A DNA stretch of 64,000 nucleotides from Kiloniellaceae bacterium (lineage in GTDB: Bacteria; Pseudomonadota; Alphaproteobacteria; Kiloniellales; J153). Where the stretch lies: positions 1-64,000 of the forward strand of contig JAJFGO010000006.1 in NCBI GenBank assembly GCA_021776095.1. Reading direction: 5' to 3'. The notes beneath the pieces were generated by a model that had not been told where the DNA came from, did no database searches, and saw nothing but the letters and a program-made list of their open reading frames with translations. How positions within the stretch are numbered: the stretch's first letter is position 1; every line of letters starts with the position of its first letter. Position numbers and translations under genes: made by a program. Below, piece by piece: positions 26,920 to 34,412 of the stretch.

Positions 26920-27872
26920 ACTAATTCTCCCTGAGTGCCAGGCACCCTCTCGGTGACCTCATGAAAGAGACGGCGGAAACGTCCTTGCTCGCAGGCAACC
27001 TGTAGATCGTCGCGCAAGAATCGGAGCATTCGTCCAGATCGGCCTTGAACGACGTCCCAGTGCCGTCGGATCAGCCCGCGGATCTCTTCATCGCTTTTCT
27101 GGAGACGGCTTGGTATGTCAGGCAAACGCCAAGAATCGATCGCCTCACAGACCATTCGGCGATCTTTCTCCAAGGATGCGCCGTCCGCTCTGCGGGAGAG
27201 GTGGAGAGTGCAGAAGTGCCGGAGCGCGCGCTGGGCGAAATCAGCGAGCGTCCCTGCTATCGGGCTATCTGGGCCATCGAGTCTCCGATCGAAGGGCATG
27301 ATGCAGTCGTGCAGTTGCGGGCTTAGCGTCGACTCGATGCGTAGTCCAAAAAGCCTCAATCGCTTGCGGTCCCCCTCACTTACCGCATCGAGTTCGTCAC
27401 GGAGGAGTTCGGCGTATTTTTCCGACAGGGCGACGAGCAAGGTTCGCTTGGGATCCGCCCCCAGAAGACTCGGTATCGTCGCGGGTTCACTCTGATATCC
27501 GATCAAGGCACGCCGCCAGTCCGAAGGCGTCCAATGGGGGTCGGTGATCTTGTCTCCAATACTGTCCGGAGATCGGCGGGACATCGTGAGGCTGTAAGAC
27601 GGTATCTCTCGGGTCGTTGAAATCAGTCCAAGACCTGCAGAAATGATCCAAAGATCCGCCTGGAGATCGGCAGCGCCGTTCAGCGCTTCACGGAACGCGC
27701 GACCGCAATAGACGCTATGCGCTGGGCCGACAGGTGAGGCTCCTGACGTGCGTCGCGCCCACTCGGCCGACAATTCAGAGAGCGAGCCTCTCGGGAGGCT
27801 ACGGGCCTGGAGACTAGGAACAGAGGCATGCCGTTTTCGGTCAGTGCAAGTGGTAACGACTAGATACGACAT
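26916..27872 (-). CDS. dpdC: DpdC, predicted preQ0-in-DNA processing enzyme
   Basis: This is a 318-residue protein from the ATG at 27872, with a GGCGGGG element upstream; a GTG at 27887 is possible. The N-terminal half has a pattern seen in DUF6884/YaaA-like proteins: TTCTDRKR with Cys9, VYCGRAF at 54-60, ISAGLGL at 77-83 and a Pro-x-Tyr at 91-93. In Salmonella, DpdC converts the nitrile of DNA-borne preQ0 to the amide (ADG). The name is assigned from this N-terminal pattern plus its position as first gene of the modification operon; I cannot confirm the family without a search. Its start codon region overlaps a DnaA-box palindrome. Confidence 0.72.
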   Translation of the reverse strand: MSYLVVTTCTDRKRHASVPSLQARSLPRGSLSELSAEWARRTSGASPVGPAHSVYCGRAFREALNGAADLQADLWIISAGLGLISTTREIPSYSLTMSRRSPDSIGDKITDPHWTPSDWRRALIGYQSEPATIPSLLGADPKRTLLVALSEKYAELLRDELDAVSEGDRKRLRLFGLRIESTLSPQLHDCIMPFDRRLDGPDSPIAGTLADFAQRALRHFCTLHLSRRADGASLEKDRRMVCEAIDSWRLPDIPSRLQKSDEEIRGLIRRHWDVVQGRSGRMLRFLRDDLQVACEQGRFRRLFHEVTERVPGTQGELV

Positions 27873-27887
27873 CGCTTGCCCCGCCAC

Positions 27888-27911
27888 TTATCCACAAGTT
27901 TCTGTGGATAA
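27888..27911 (-). promoter_or_regulatory. Palindrome of two perfect DnaA boxes upstream of dpdC
   Basis: TTATCCACA at 27888-27896 faces its exact complement TGTGGATAA at 27903-27911 across six bases. Each half equals the DnaA-box consensus TTATNCACA. It lies in the leader of the modification operon, 16 bases before the preferred dpdC ATG, and could be a DnaA operator or a 9-bp RNA hairpin near the ribosome binding site. Just beyond, at 27915-27955, CGATAAC/AACGAT words recur three times. No factor is proven; the intergenic DNA up to 28193 holds no gene. Confidence 0.55.
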
Positions 27912-28193
27912 ATGGCCGATAACTTACATGTTAACGATCACGAAATTAACGATAACCTGCACCATTTTGGCTAAGCAGTCACGAAAAAACTGACAGCAAT
28001 TTTAAGAAAGATGCGTGGGTGGAGCCCGACTTAGAAGCTAGATATTGCGCCATTAGTATATCAAACTACCATATTTGGATGGCCACGTCGATTGGAGAGC
28101 CCTGCGCGGTCGCGGCGTCGCAATCGAGCATTGGCCTGTCCGCACCACCCTATAAATCCGCAGGCGCGGCTTTGAGGGCTATCACGGCGCCAA

Positions 28194-28343
28194 TTAGACA
28201 ATCTGCGGAGCGGTATCCCCGCGGCACCCGTCCGACCATCGAACCGCCTTCCGACGCCGCCACGCCATAAAGCCCTGCACTGTCAGGCCGATGGCGAAGA
28301 GGGCCAGCGATCCGGGTTCTGGCACCTGAGCGACCTGGGCAGT
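28194..28343 (-). pseudogene. PEP-CTERM sorting tail, gene otherwise lost
   Basis: The minus strand reads TAQVAQVPEPGSLALF, a hydrophobic stretch and then WRRRK before a short tail and TAA. VPEP plus a transmembrane segment plus an Arg cluster is the PEP-CTERM exosortase-sorting signal. An in-frame stop lies just upstream, and the opposite strand carries an HTH fragment at the join, so only the tail of an exported protein gene remains. Confidence 0.75.
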
Positions 28344-28509
28344 TTACAGGTGGATTGAACACGAGGGCCTGCCCGCCGCCAAGCTGCCCTCCGGCCATTG
28401 GGCGATTACCCCAACGTTGGTTGACGGATGGATCCTGGCCCGCAACCGGGCCTGGCTGGAGCGGCGCAAGCTGGCGAAACTGGTTGATGGAGCGCCCGAT
28501 GCGACGTGA
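28330..28509 (+). pseudogene. Truncated HTH (excisionase/phage-type) DNA-binding protein, 3' part
   Basis: The frame reads VYRWIEHEGLPAAKLPSGHW and then a short Ile/Leu-rich helix with an Arg/Lys tail before a TGA at 28507. This is the second helix and wing of an MerR/excisionase-like HTH domain of phage or plasmid type. The N-terminal helix is missing; the frame begins at the join with the PEP-CTERM remnant. Its stop overlaps the start of the next gene. Confidence 0.55.
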
Positions 28510-28882
28510 CGCCATACCGCGTCTGAGCCCTCAGGAGATTGGGGCTCATCTCGACGCCCTGTCCAGGCAGCCGTTTAGCAACCTGCTCAAGAGGCTGCTG
28601 GACGCCGAGCCCGACGCTGCGGCCGTGAAGCGGTTCGCCGAGCGCCAGCCCGAAGGGTGGGGCCAGCTGGTCAGCATGACGGCCCGTCTGGCGGGTTTCA
28701 CGGATCGACACGCGGTCGAACACACGCATGCCGTGGTCGTCTCGCAGGTGAGCGACAGCGAGCTAAACCGACGCCTGGCCGAGGCCCTGGAGCGGTTCGA
28801 CCTGGACCCGGAACAAGGTCTGCTGCCGGATCTGAGCTATGGCGGGGACCCGGCTCAAGGGAATGGGTCGGGGGGCGAGTGA
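28499..28882 (+). CDS. Hypothetical protein, phage/plasmid context
   Basis: This 127-residue protein begins at an ATG that overlaps the TGA region of the HTH fragment, the coupling expected in a phage-type operon. It is helical, Leu/Ala/Arg rich, with a Pro/Gly-rich acidic tail. No domain is recognised. HTH domain plus a short downstream helical protein is typical of small terminase-like or packaging gene pairs, but that is only a suggestion. Confidence 0.5.
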   Translation: MRRDAIPRLSPQEIGAHLDALSRQPFSNLLKRLLDAEPDAAAVKRFAERQPEGWGQLVSMTARLAGFTDRHAVEHTHAVVVSQVSDSELNRRLAEALERFDLDPEQGLLPDLSYGGDPAQGNGSGGE

Positions 28883-28932
28883 GATCTTGCTCTTCCGCCC
28901 TCGCGCGGGCAAATTGGGGCAAGGAAATAGGG

Positions 28933-29739
28933 TCAAATGGGACAGTATCTGCCGTTGGGAATCCAGATTGCGGATTCGTGATCACCAAACGGTTTGGCGA
29001 GACCTTCCAGCGCACAAATTGCCACCCAAGCGCAGACGATGGCATCCAGCATGTCTTCATACTCCTTGAGCTCGACAATTCGCGCATCAGGCATGGGCGG
29101 CGGCAAAGCCTTTTCAACGCCTGTGATTTTCTCATCAAGCAACGCGATGATCCGAGCCCACTCTTGGAGAAGCAATGTCCGTCGTTCCGAAGGGACGGAG
29201 GCCGGCCAGTAACGACGGGTCCTGGAAACCTTGTAGCGCAGGCGCTCTGGCGCGCTGGCCAATTCCACCAGAGCTGGGTGCGGGTAGACTTCTATCAGTC
29301 CGGGCGGTGAAATCGACTCAGTCTGCAAAGGATAGCCGGCCCGGCCAAATCCGTCCCTGAGTTCATCGCTGATCGGGCCGGGACGTGCAGCTGACGGCGA
29401 ATGAGTTCCGCACTTCCGCGCGCCAAAGGCTCTGGACACAGCGTTGTCCGAAACGCGCCGTCCTATGACCGGGCCATGGGATTGAGGCATATCGATCGCA
29501 ACGAGATCAACGGGCAGCCCGCACAACTTAGACGCCGAAGCCAATAGTGCGGATGCATTGGGACGAGTGCCTGAGGGACGGCCCTCTGGTCTCTGACCGC
29601 CTGCTGCACGGAAATAGAAGTGCTGATACGACGATGACACGGCAACTAGCCTCCAGGTCGCCTGATCTTTTGCCACCAGCGCGACACCGCTAGGCTCTGT
29701 TAGCGTCCAAGCTGCATCGATCCCAAGGACAGCTGGCAT
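28933..29739 (-). CDS. DUF429 protein, predicted RNase H-like nuclease
   Basis: This 268-residue protein has the DUF429 landmarks: GIDAAWT at the N-terminus with the first acidic residue of an RNase H-like fold, AIDMPQSHG near the middle, YPHPALVE, and DAIVCAWVA near the C-terminus. These acidic residues are predicted to bind metal for nucleic acid cleavage; no member has a firmly established role known to me. I chose the ATG at 29739 because it places GIDAAW six residues in; upstream ATG and TTG codons exist. It is divergent from the SRA-HNH gene, sharing a 110-base intergenic space. Confidence 0.8.
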   Translation of the reverse strand: MPAVLGIDAAWTLTEPSGVALVAKDQATWRLVAVSSSYQHFYFRAAGGQRPEGRPSGTRPNASALLASASKLCGLPVDLVAIDMPQSHGPVIGRRVSDNAVSRAFGARKCGTHSPSAARPGPISDELRDGFGRAGYPLQTESISPPGLIEVYPHPALVELASAPERLRYKVSRTRRYWPASVPSERRTLLLQEWARIIALLDEKITGVEKALPPPMPDARIVELKEYEDMLDAIVCAWVAICALEGLAKPFGDHESAIWIPNGRYCPI

Positions 29740-29850
29740 GTAGAAAGGCCCAATCATCTTGCTCTTGCTGTGCAATAAATATTGGGTGAAATAGGCGAAT
29801 TTGTAAGCATGATGCCAAAGGGTTACATTCTTCGAACAAATGGAGGACTC

Positions 29851-30691
29851 ATGACTATAGGCGAGATTGAAGGAGTCGAAGCTGGGGTCACCTTCGAAAA
29901 CCGCCGGGCATTACATGATGCTGGGATACTCAGGCCTCTTCAAGCTGGCATAGCCGGCGGCGCCTCCTCAGGTGCCGAGAGCATCATCCTATCTGGGGGA
30001 TATGTCGATGACCAAGACTATGGCGACGAGATAATTTATACCGGGCACGGTGGAAGAGACCCTACATCAGGTCGCGGATCAGGAGTTCACGCGCCAGAAC
30101 CAGGCCCTAGTCACAAGCTGTCTCGAAGGACTTCCTGTTCGCGTCGTCCGCGGGTCAGGACATCAGTCTCCGCATTCCCCGAGCACTGGCTACAGGTACG
30201 ATGGCCTCTATTGGATAGACAGCTACTGGAAGGAACGAGGCGCTGACGGATTCATCGTGTGTCGGTTCCGTCTCGCCGCTGACTCCAACCTGCGCGGTGA
30301 CATCTCAGAACGCCGATCAGAAGCCTCAGGGGCACCGGCTAGACGTGCTGTGACAACAGTTCTCAGAGTGGTTCGCGATACAGAGTTGGGAAAGTGCGTG
30401 AAGCGCATGTACGACTATCGCTGCCAAGTGTGCGGAACACGGTTGGAGTGCGAAGGCGGATCATACGCTGAGGCAGCCCACATAAGGCCACTCGGGCGCC
30501 CCCACGACGGCCCCGACGTGCTCGAGAATCTTCTTTGCCTATGCCCCAACCATCACGTGCTCTTTGACAAAGGAGCACTGCTGATCCACGACGATTTCAG
30601 CCTGAACGACGATGCTGTTCCCCTCCACGTCCGGCGCGACCATCCCATCGACCAAGTTCATCTCCAGTATCACAGAAGTTTGTGGTCGTAA
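29851..30691 (+). pseudogene. SRA/YDG-HNH modification-dependent endonuclease, frameshifted
   Basis: The N-terminal part (frame 1) reads GVTFENRRALHDAGILRP, IILSGGYVDDQDYGD and YTGHGGRDP, a textbook SRA (YDG) domain that flips 5-methyl- or 5-hydroxymethylcytosine. The continuation, VADQEFTRQNQAL, RYDGLYWIDSYW and the HNH nuclease CQVCG, AAHIRPLG, NLLCLCPNHH, is in another frame. The switch falls at about 30060-30085, so a small indel split the gene. ATG 29851 has a perfect GGAGG. Related SRA-HNH enzymes cut modified foreign DNA. The rest of the sequence is undamaged, suggesting a recent mutation or a sequencing error. Confidence 0.85.
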
Positions 30692-30767
30692 GATAGGACG
30701 CCTGAGCCCAATAGGAGACACTCAAGCGTCAATTCTCTCAAGACTCTGCTTCTGCGAAACAAAGCCA

Positions 30768-31001
30768 TTAGGCAACGCCCTCAATGTCCATGACTGGTGC
30801 GGCTTTTCGCACATCCTGAATGTGGCGAAGCTCGTGGAGGGTCCGGAAGAGAGACCTCTCAAGGCTCGTCTCGTAACGGGAGAGCTTGCCAAAAGCGTCT
30901 CCGTCCCTGGCGTCCGCGTCGAGGGCGCGACCGAGAAGGATCTCGTCCCGATCCCGCTCGAATTGCACCCGGCCGAGCTCTTCTTCCGCCTTCGTGTGCA
31001 A
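30768..31001 (-). pseudogene. C-terminal remnant of an unidentified protein
   Basis: The minus-strand frame ends in a Lys/Arg/Glu-rich helix (SRYETSLERSLFRTLHELRH) that I have seen as the tail of alphaproteobacterial hypothetical proteins of mobile elements. Its upstream side runs directly into an IS5 transposase tail on the opposite strand, so the 5' part is probably missing. No function can be stated. Confidence 0.35.
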
Positions 31002-31004
31002 GGC

Positions 31005-31115
31005 TTCGTCCGTTATAACGGTTTCGTCTACGGCAAACTCGCCGTGAACTTCCTTGCATGCCTGAAACTGGCGGCGATCCGGCTATGGCTGCGTGATAAC
31101 GAGTCCACGTCCTAG
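31005..31115 (+). pseudogene. IS5-family transposase, last 36 codons
   Basis: The frame reads FVRYNGFVYGKLAVNFLACL followed by KLAAIRLWL and a TAG. This is the standard C-terminal end of IS5-family transposases, after the catalytic Glu. The rest of the gene is absent. Bases 31116-31242 hold nothing recognised. Confidence 0.7.
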
Positions 31116-31242
31116 GACATTCCCTGACATCTACGCGACAACTCACGCCGCAGCATATAGATCATGAATGCAACGCACTTTTAACTTTGAGTAGAGCGCT
31201 CCGCGACTTACACTTAATCTTCTTTTGCAAGATGAGCGCGTG

Positions 31243-31614
31243 ATGAAGACCGCGAGTTACTATACGTATTCTGGCCCCGGGCGCATCGGGATCTCGCTCG
31301 GCGCACCGCGCGGGGTCTCTGCCGGTTATCGGTTTTACCGCAAACTGGCGCCGCGTCGGGACATGGTGCGGCTTGAGCAAGAGCGATATCGCGAAATCTT
31401 CTTCGGCGAGATCCTAGCAAAGCTCGATGCCGAGCTTGTCAAGGACGAGCTGGAGCTGCTCGCCGGCGCACACGAGCCGGTCCTGCTTTGTTTCGAACGG
31501 CCGCCTTTCACCACTAGCAACTGGTGCCACCGGCACATGGTCGCCGATTGGTTCAAGGCAGAACTCGGAATCGAAGTCGAAGAACTCGGACCGGATCTCC
31601 CCAAACTAATCTGA
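31243..31614 (+). CDS. DUF488-like protein
   Basis: The protein has 123 residues from the ATG at 31243 (a TTG at 31225 gives six more). The C-terminal segment VLLCFERPPFTTSNWCHRHM, followed by VADWF, matches the conserved end of the DUF488 family, where an acidic residue and a Cys-His-Arg cluster are kept. The N-terminal part (YYTYSGPGRIGISLGAPRG) fits the family's first strand. DUF488 proteins are of unknown function and are common on integrative elements. It stands alone here between transposon scraps. Confidence 0.7.
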   Translation: MKTASYYTYSGPGRIGISLGAPRGVSAGYRFYRKLAPRRDMVRLEQERYREIFFGEILAKLDAELVKDELELLAGAHEPVLLCFERPPFTTSNWCHRHMVADWFKAELGIEVEELGPDLPKLI

Positions 31615-31709
31615 CGCCCTGCTAGAGCGGGGCGCTCCAGTAGCGAGGGCCCCCGCAATGACGGCGCAATGCCGGAGCTGCAGCCAAACCTAGCCGACAT
31701 GCTAGGGCC

Positions 31710-31868
31710 GGCATCGAGGACAACGGGATCGCGGCCGTCTCAAAGGTCGACCCGACCAGGGCCGAGACCCTGGCCGAGCGCATGGGCGAAATGCAGAAAT
31801 CCTTAAAGACGATAGAGCTGGCACTTCGCCAAGCCGCAATCCAAGCGAGCTTTCACGAAACCCCGTGA
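31710..31868 (+). pseudogene. Short open remnant, unidentified
   Basis: An open frame without a good start reads a helical peptide (ERMGEMQKSLKTIELALRQA) to a TGA. It looks like the tail of a coiled-coil protein but may be chance. The following 348 bases (31869-32216) hold no gene; they include a C-tract of nine plus six cytosines at about 31960-31977 and a convergent end with the next operon. Confidence 0.25.
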
Positions 31869-32216
31869 GAACGGTCGACTCCCCCCCTATCTAATTTCCG
31901 CGCCGTTCACAAACAACTATGCAACCGGTAGGCCGAACCAACAGCCCTAGACATTTCGCCCCCCCCCTCCCCCCACCTACCATCATGCCGCGCCGTCTTG
32001 CGGTCATGATGCGGCTTGGACATGGCGCGGTGACTATCGGGGTCGATGAACAGTAACCAGTTGCTTCTATGGGAGATGCGGTGATCGACAGCATAATTTG
32101 GCGTTACCCTAGTTGACCCGCGAACATGAAGAGCGTAGCCCCCCTTCTAGAGACGGGGCTTGCAGCAGAGACAAATGAATTGATCCTGCTCGGCATAACC
32201 GGCCCTGGAATCCTGG

Positions 32217-32990
32217 TCATTTCAGCAACCTCCTCTTAGTTTTCAGCTCCTGGTCGAGTATGCGCGCCGCCTCCTCACTGCTCACGTCTTGCTCCTTCTG
32301 AAAGCGTTCGATCTCGGCCATCAACCAAGGCCAAGCCTTATCGGTCGACACTTGGCGGCTCGAGACCAACCACTGCACCCAACCATTCCAATCAGGCTCG
32401 CGGTCCAGGTTTTTCTTGCTGAAAGTCTTCACAGACACGGTGGGATCGATTTGGGCCCTCGGCTGTGCCGCCCCTTGGTTGCCTTGCCAAGCCACACCCA
32501 AGTTGCGGTCGGTCTCGGAAGGGGCCGCGCTTTGCTCTTGGGGGGATATAGGGGGGTCTTGTTTATTCTTGATATGTGCGAAATCTGCTTCGCACCGGGG
32601 GTGCGAAGCACGATTCGCATGCGGCGTCTTGCGAACGGCCCGATCCGCAATCTTGGAGAGATTCTTGAACCGGATCGGCGCGCGCTCGCTGGGATTGCGA
32701 ATGACGCGAAATGATCCGATCGCTTTGTCGCCCTCATGCAGCTCCTCGATCCACCCGAGACTTTCCAGTTCCAGCTTCCAGTTCTGGATCGTGCGAGCCG
32801 ATTTCCTGATCTTTTTTGCGAATGTTTTCAGGCAAAACCTGCAATTTCCCACCTGATCCGCATGGCCACACATGGCGGCATAGAGCCTGAAGGCCCCGGG
32901 TGAGAGTTGGTCGTCTTCGCAGGCCACTGCCGGCATGAAGGCGAAGCGGCCGCCGCAGGCGTCCTTCAAGGAGGGAGGTGGCCGGCTCAT
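32217..32990 (-). CDS. Helix-turn-helix protein, phage/plasmid replication type
   Basis: The protein has about 257 residues. Residues 25-90 resemble the winged-helix N-terminus of phage replication-organiser proteins (LSPGAFRLYAAMCGHAD, KKIRKSARTIQNWKLELESL, GWIEEL). A Gln/Ser-rich linker follows and then a basic C-terminal helix. I chose the ATG at 32990 with GAAGG 9 bases upstream; a GTG at 33014 is the alternative. It follows the AlpA gene by 27 bases in the same operon. Role in replication or excision of the small integrative element is inferred. Confidence 0.65.
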   Translation of the reverse strand: MSRPPPSLKDACGGRFAFMPAVACEDDQLSPGAFRLYAAMCGHADQVGNCRFCLKTFAKKIRKSARTIQNWKLELESLGWIEELHEGDKAIGSFRVIRNPSERAPIRFKNLSKIADRAVRKTPHANRASHPRCEADFAHIKNKQDPPISPQEQSAAPSETDRNLGVAWQGNQGAAQPRAQIDPTVSVKTFSKKNLDREPDWNGWVQWLVSSRQVSTDKAWPWLMAEIERFQKEQDVSSEEAARILDQELKTKRRLLK

Positions 32991-33017
32991 CGGATTAGGC
33001 CTTCGAGTGCCCACCGC

Positions 33018-33224
33018 CTATTCGGCCCCGGTCTCGATCAGCCTGCGGATATCCTCAACCCGCCAAACTGTGATGCGCGGGCCAAGCTTAACCGGTTTGG
33101 GATAGCGCCCGGTCTTGACGCCCTCCCACCAGGTGGATTTGCCGACCGGGATCGGCCCCTTGGGAGCCAAGATGGAACTCAGCCGCAAAAAGCCGGTTTC
33201 GGGAAGCGCACTGGGATTCGACAT
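33018..33224 (-). CDS. AlpA-family regulator / excisionase
   Basis: This 68-residue MerR-like HTH protein has the AlpA hallmarks: GFLRLSSIL, IPVGKSTWWEGVKTGRYPKP and the C-terminal VWRVEDIRRLIE. AlpA proteins activate or direct excision of prophage-like elements together with a tyrosine integrase, and the integrase gene lies 1.2 kb upstream on the same strand. The ATG is preceded by GGAGG. It is probably the recombination directionality factor of this element (inference). Confidence 0.85.
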   Translation of the reverse strand: MSNPSALPETGFLRLSSILAPKGPIPVGKSTWWEGVKTGRYPKPVKLGPRITVWRVEDIRRLIETGAE

Positions 33225-33394
33225 GAATTACCTCCGTCCGTGTTAAGACGCGGCAATGTATGGTCGTCCCAAATAGGATTGGACGAATTCGGCTTCGATC
33301 TTCCCGAACTCGTTTAACGGTCTAGGCGCGGGAGTCCGCAGGAGATTGCAGAAGGTCGGGCGTTTGAGGCGAGCTTGGCGGGCTCGTATGAAAT

Positions 33395-34393
33395 TTATTC
33401 CCCTAGATCTTCCAACGCTTCGGGCGGCAACAGCTCAGCCGCTTCGCGCAGTTTCTTCAATACCGTCTCGGGAGTAACGGACAAGCCCTGGCCAGCCAGA
33501 TGATCGGCGATTCGCTTGGGCGTCTCGCTGCGGGGAGATCTTGGGTCGTATCGATACTTCTTCATCGCCATCCCGATAAGTAGCTTCAAGAGGGTATCTC
33601 GCTCCCTTGTCCCAAACGGCTTTTCATTGGCAGCGCTAGCCTGCGATGCTTGCTCAAGCTCCGTCTGTCGCTCTCGTGACTCTATAAGGCCCCGTGTTAG
33701 GCGTTCGATTTCGCCTTTCAGTTCGGCGATATCCGCCTCGGTCGCGGCAGTATACTTGGCGTGTTTTTCCTTGAGCTCGTCATATAGAGACTTCCAGTCC
33801 GCGATCTGGAGCCCTCTCGCGGCCAATCGCTCCTCAAGCTCGGCCGGATATGAGATATCGGTTCGTTTTGCCCAGGCGAGGAAATTCGTAGGCCGAACCG
33901 GGTCATGGAGTTGATTCACGGCTTTTGCTCTAAGCGTCAGTTCGCGAACGCGCGCGTATTGTGCAGCGAAGGCAGAGTCTTGGACGAAATCGATCACGGA
34001 GTCCCATTTCACGTGTTCCGGTGCCTTCCCAAATGAGAGCGCGACAGCCTCATCGAGCGTCCAGTACGCTGCCTTGCTCCAATGGACCAGGTCGGCATCG
34101 GCGTCGGGCTGATTGAAAAAGCACTCCTGCTCCTCCTTCTCTCGCCTACGCAAGGCCTCTTCGGCTTCTTTCTTTTGTTCCTGCTTTACAAGCGCCGCTA
34201 GTTCGGAGCGCGGCATCGCCAAAAGTGTTTCTTTGTGGACTTGGGCCTCATTATTGATTTCTTGCCGTCGCTCGAAGGACATTCCGCCGCCACGACTCGA
34301 TGATGTCAGGGGTGGCGAGTAATTGATGAGTTTCAGGATCGGGAATTTCCGATTTACGAGGTATTCGACGTCATCTTGATAGCGGGAGACCAT
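33395..34393 (-). CDS. Coiled-coil hypothetical protein next to integrase
   Basis: This is a 332-residue protein. Residues 50-100 are a highly charged helix (Lys/Glu/Arg repeats such as KQEQKKEAEEALRRREKEE), a second coiled coil covers about 200-250, and the C-terminal 60 residues resemble a small DNA-binding helical domain. The segment DADLVHWSKAAYWTLDEAVAL is a recurring feature of proteins encoded beside alphaproteobacterial integrases. I chose the ATG at 34393, 19 bases after the integrase stop; the open frame extends upstream inside the integrase gene. Function unknown. Confidence 0.6.
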   Translation of the reverse strand: MVSRYQDDVEYLVNRKFPILKLINYSPPLTSSSRGGGMSFERRQEINNEAQVHKETLLAMPRSELAALVKQEQKKEAEEALRRREKEEQECFFNQPDADADLVHWSKAAYWTLDEAVALSFGKAPEHVKWDSVIDFVQDSAFAAQYARVRELTLRAKAVNQLHDPVRPTNFLAWAKRTDISYPAELEERLAARGLQIADWKSLYDELKEKHAKYTAATEADIAELKGEIERLTRGLIESRERQTELEQASQASAANEKPFGTRERDTLLKLLIGMAMKKYRYDPRSPRSETPKRIADHLAGQGLSVTPETVLKKLREAAELLPPEALEDLGE

Positions 34394-34412
34394 ATCCGAG
34401 AAATTCCGGGCC

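Noticed and set aside
31955-31980. C-tract (nine then six cytosines) as a G-quadruplex or packaging signal
   Set aside because: It is a single low-complexity run without the spaced G-tracts needed, and no phage packaging genes are next to it.
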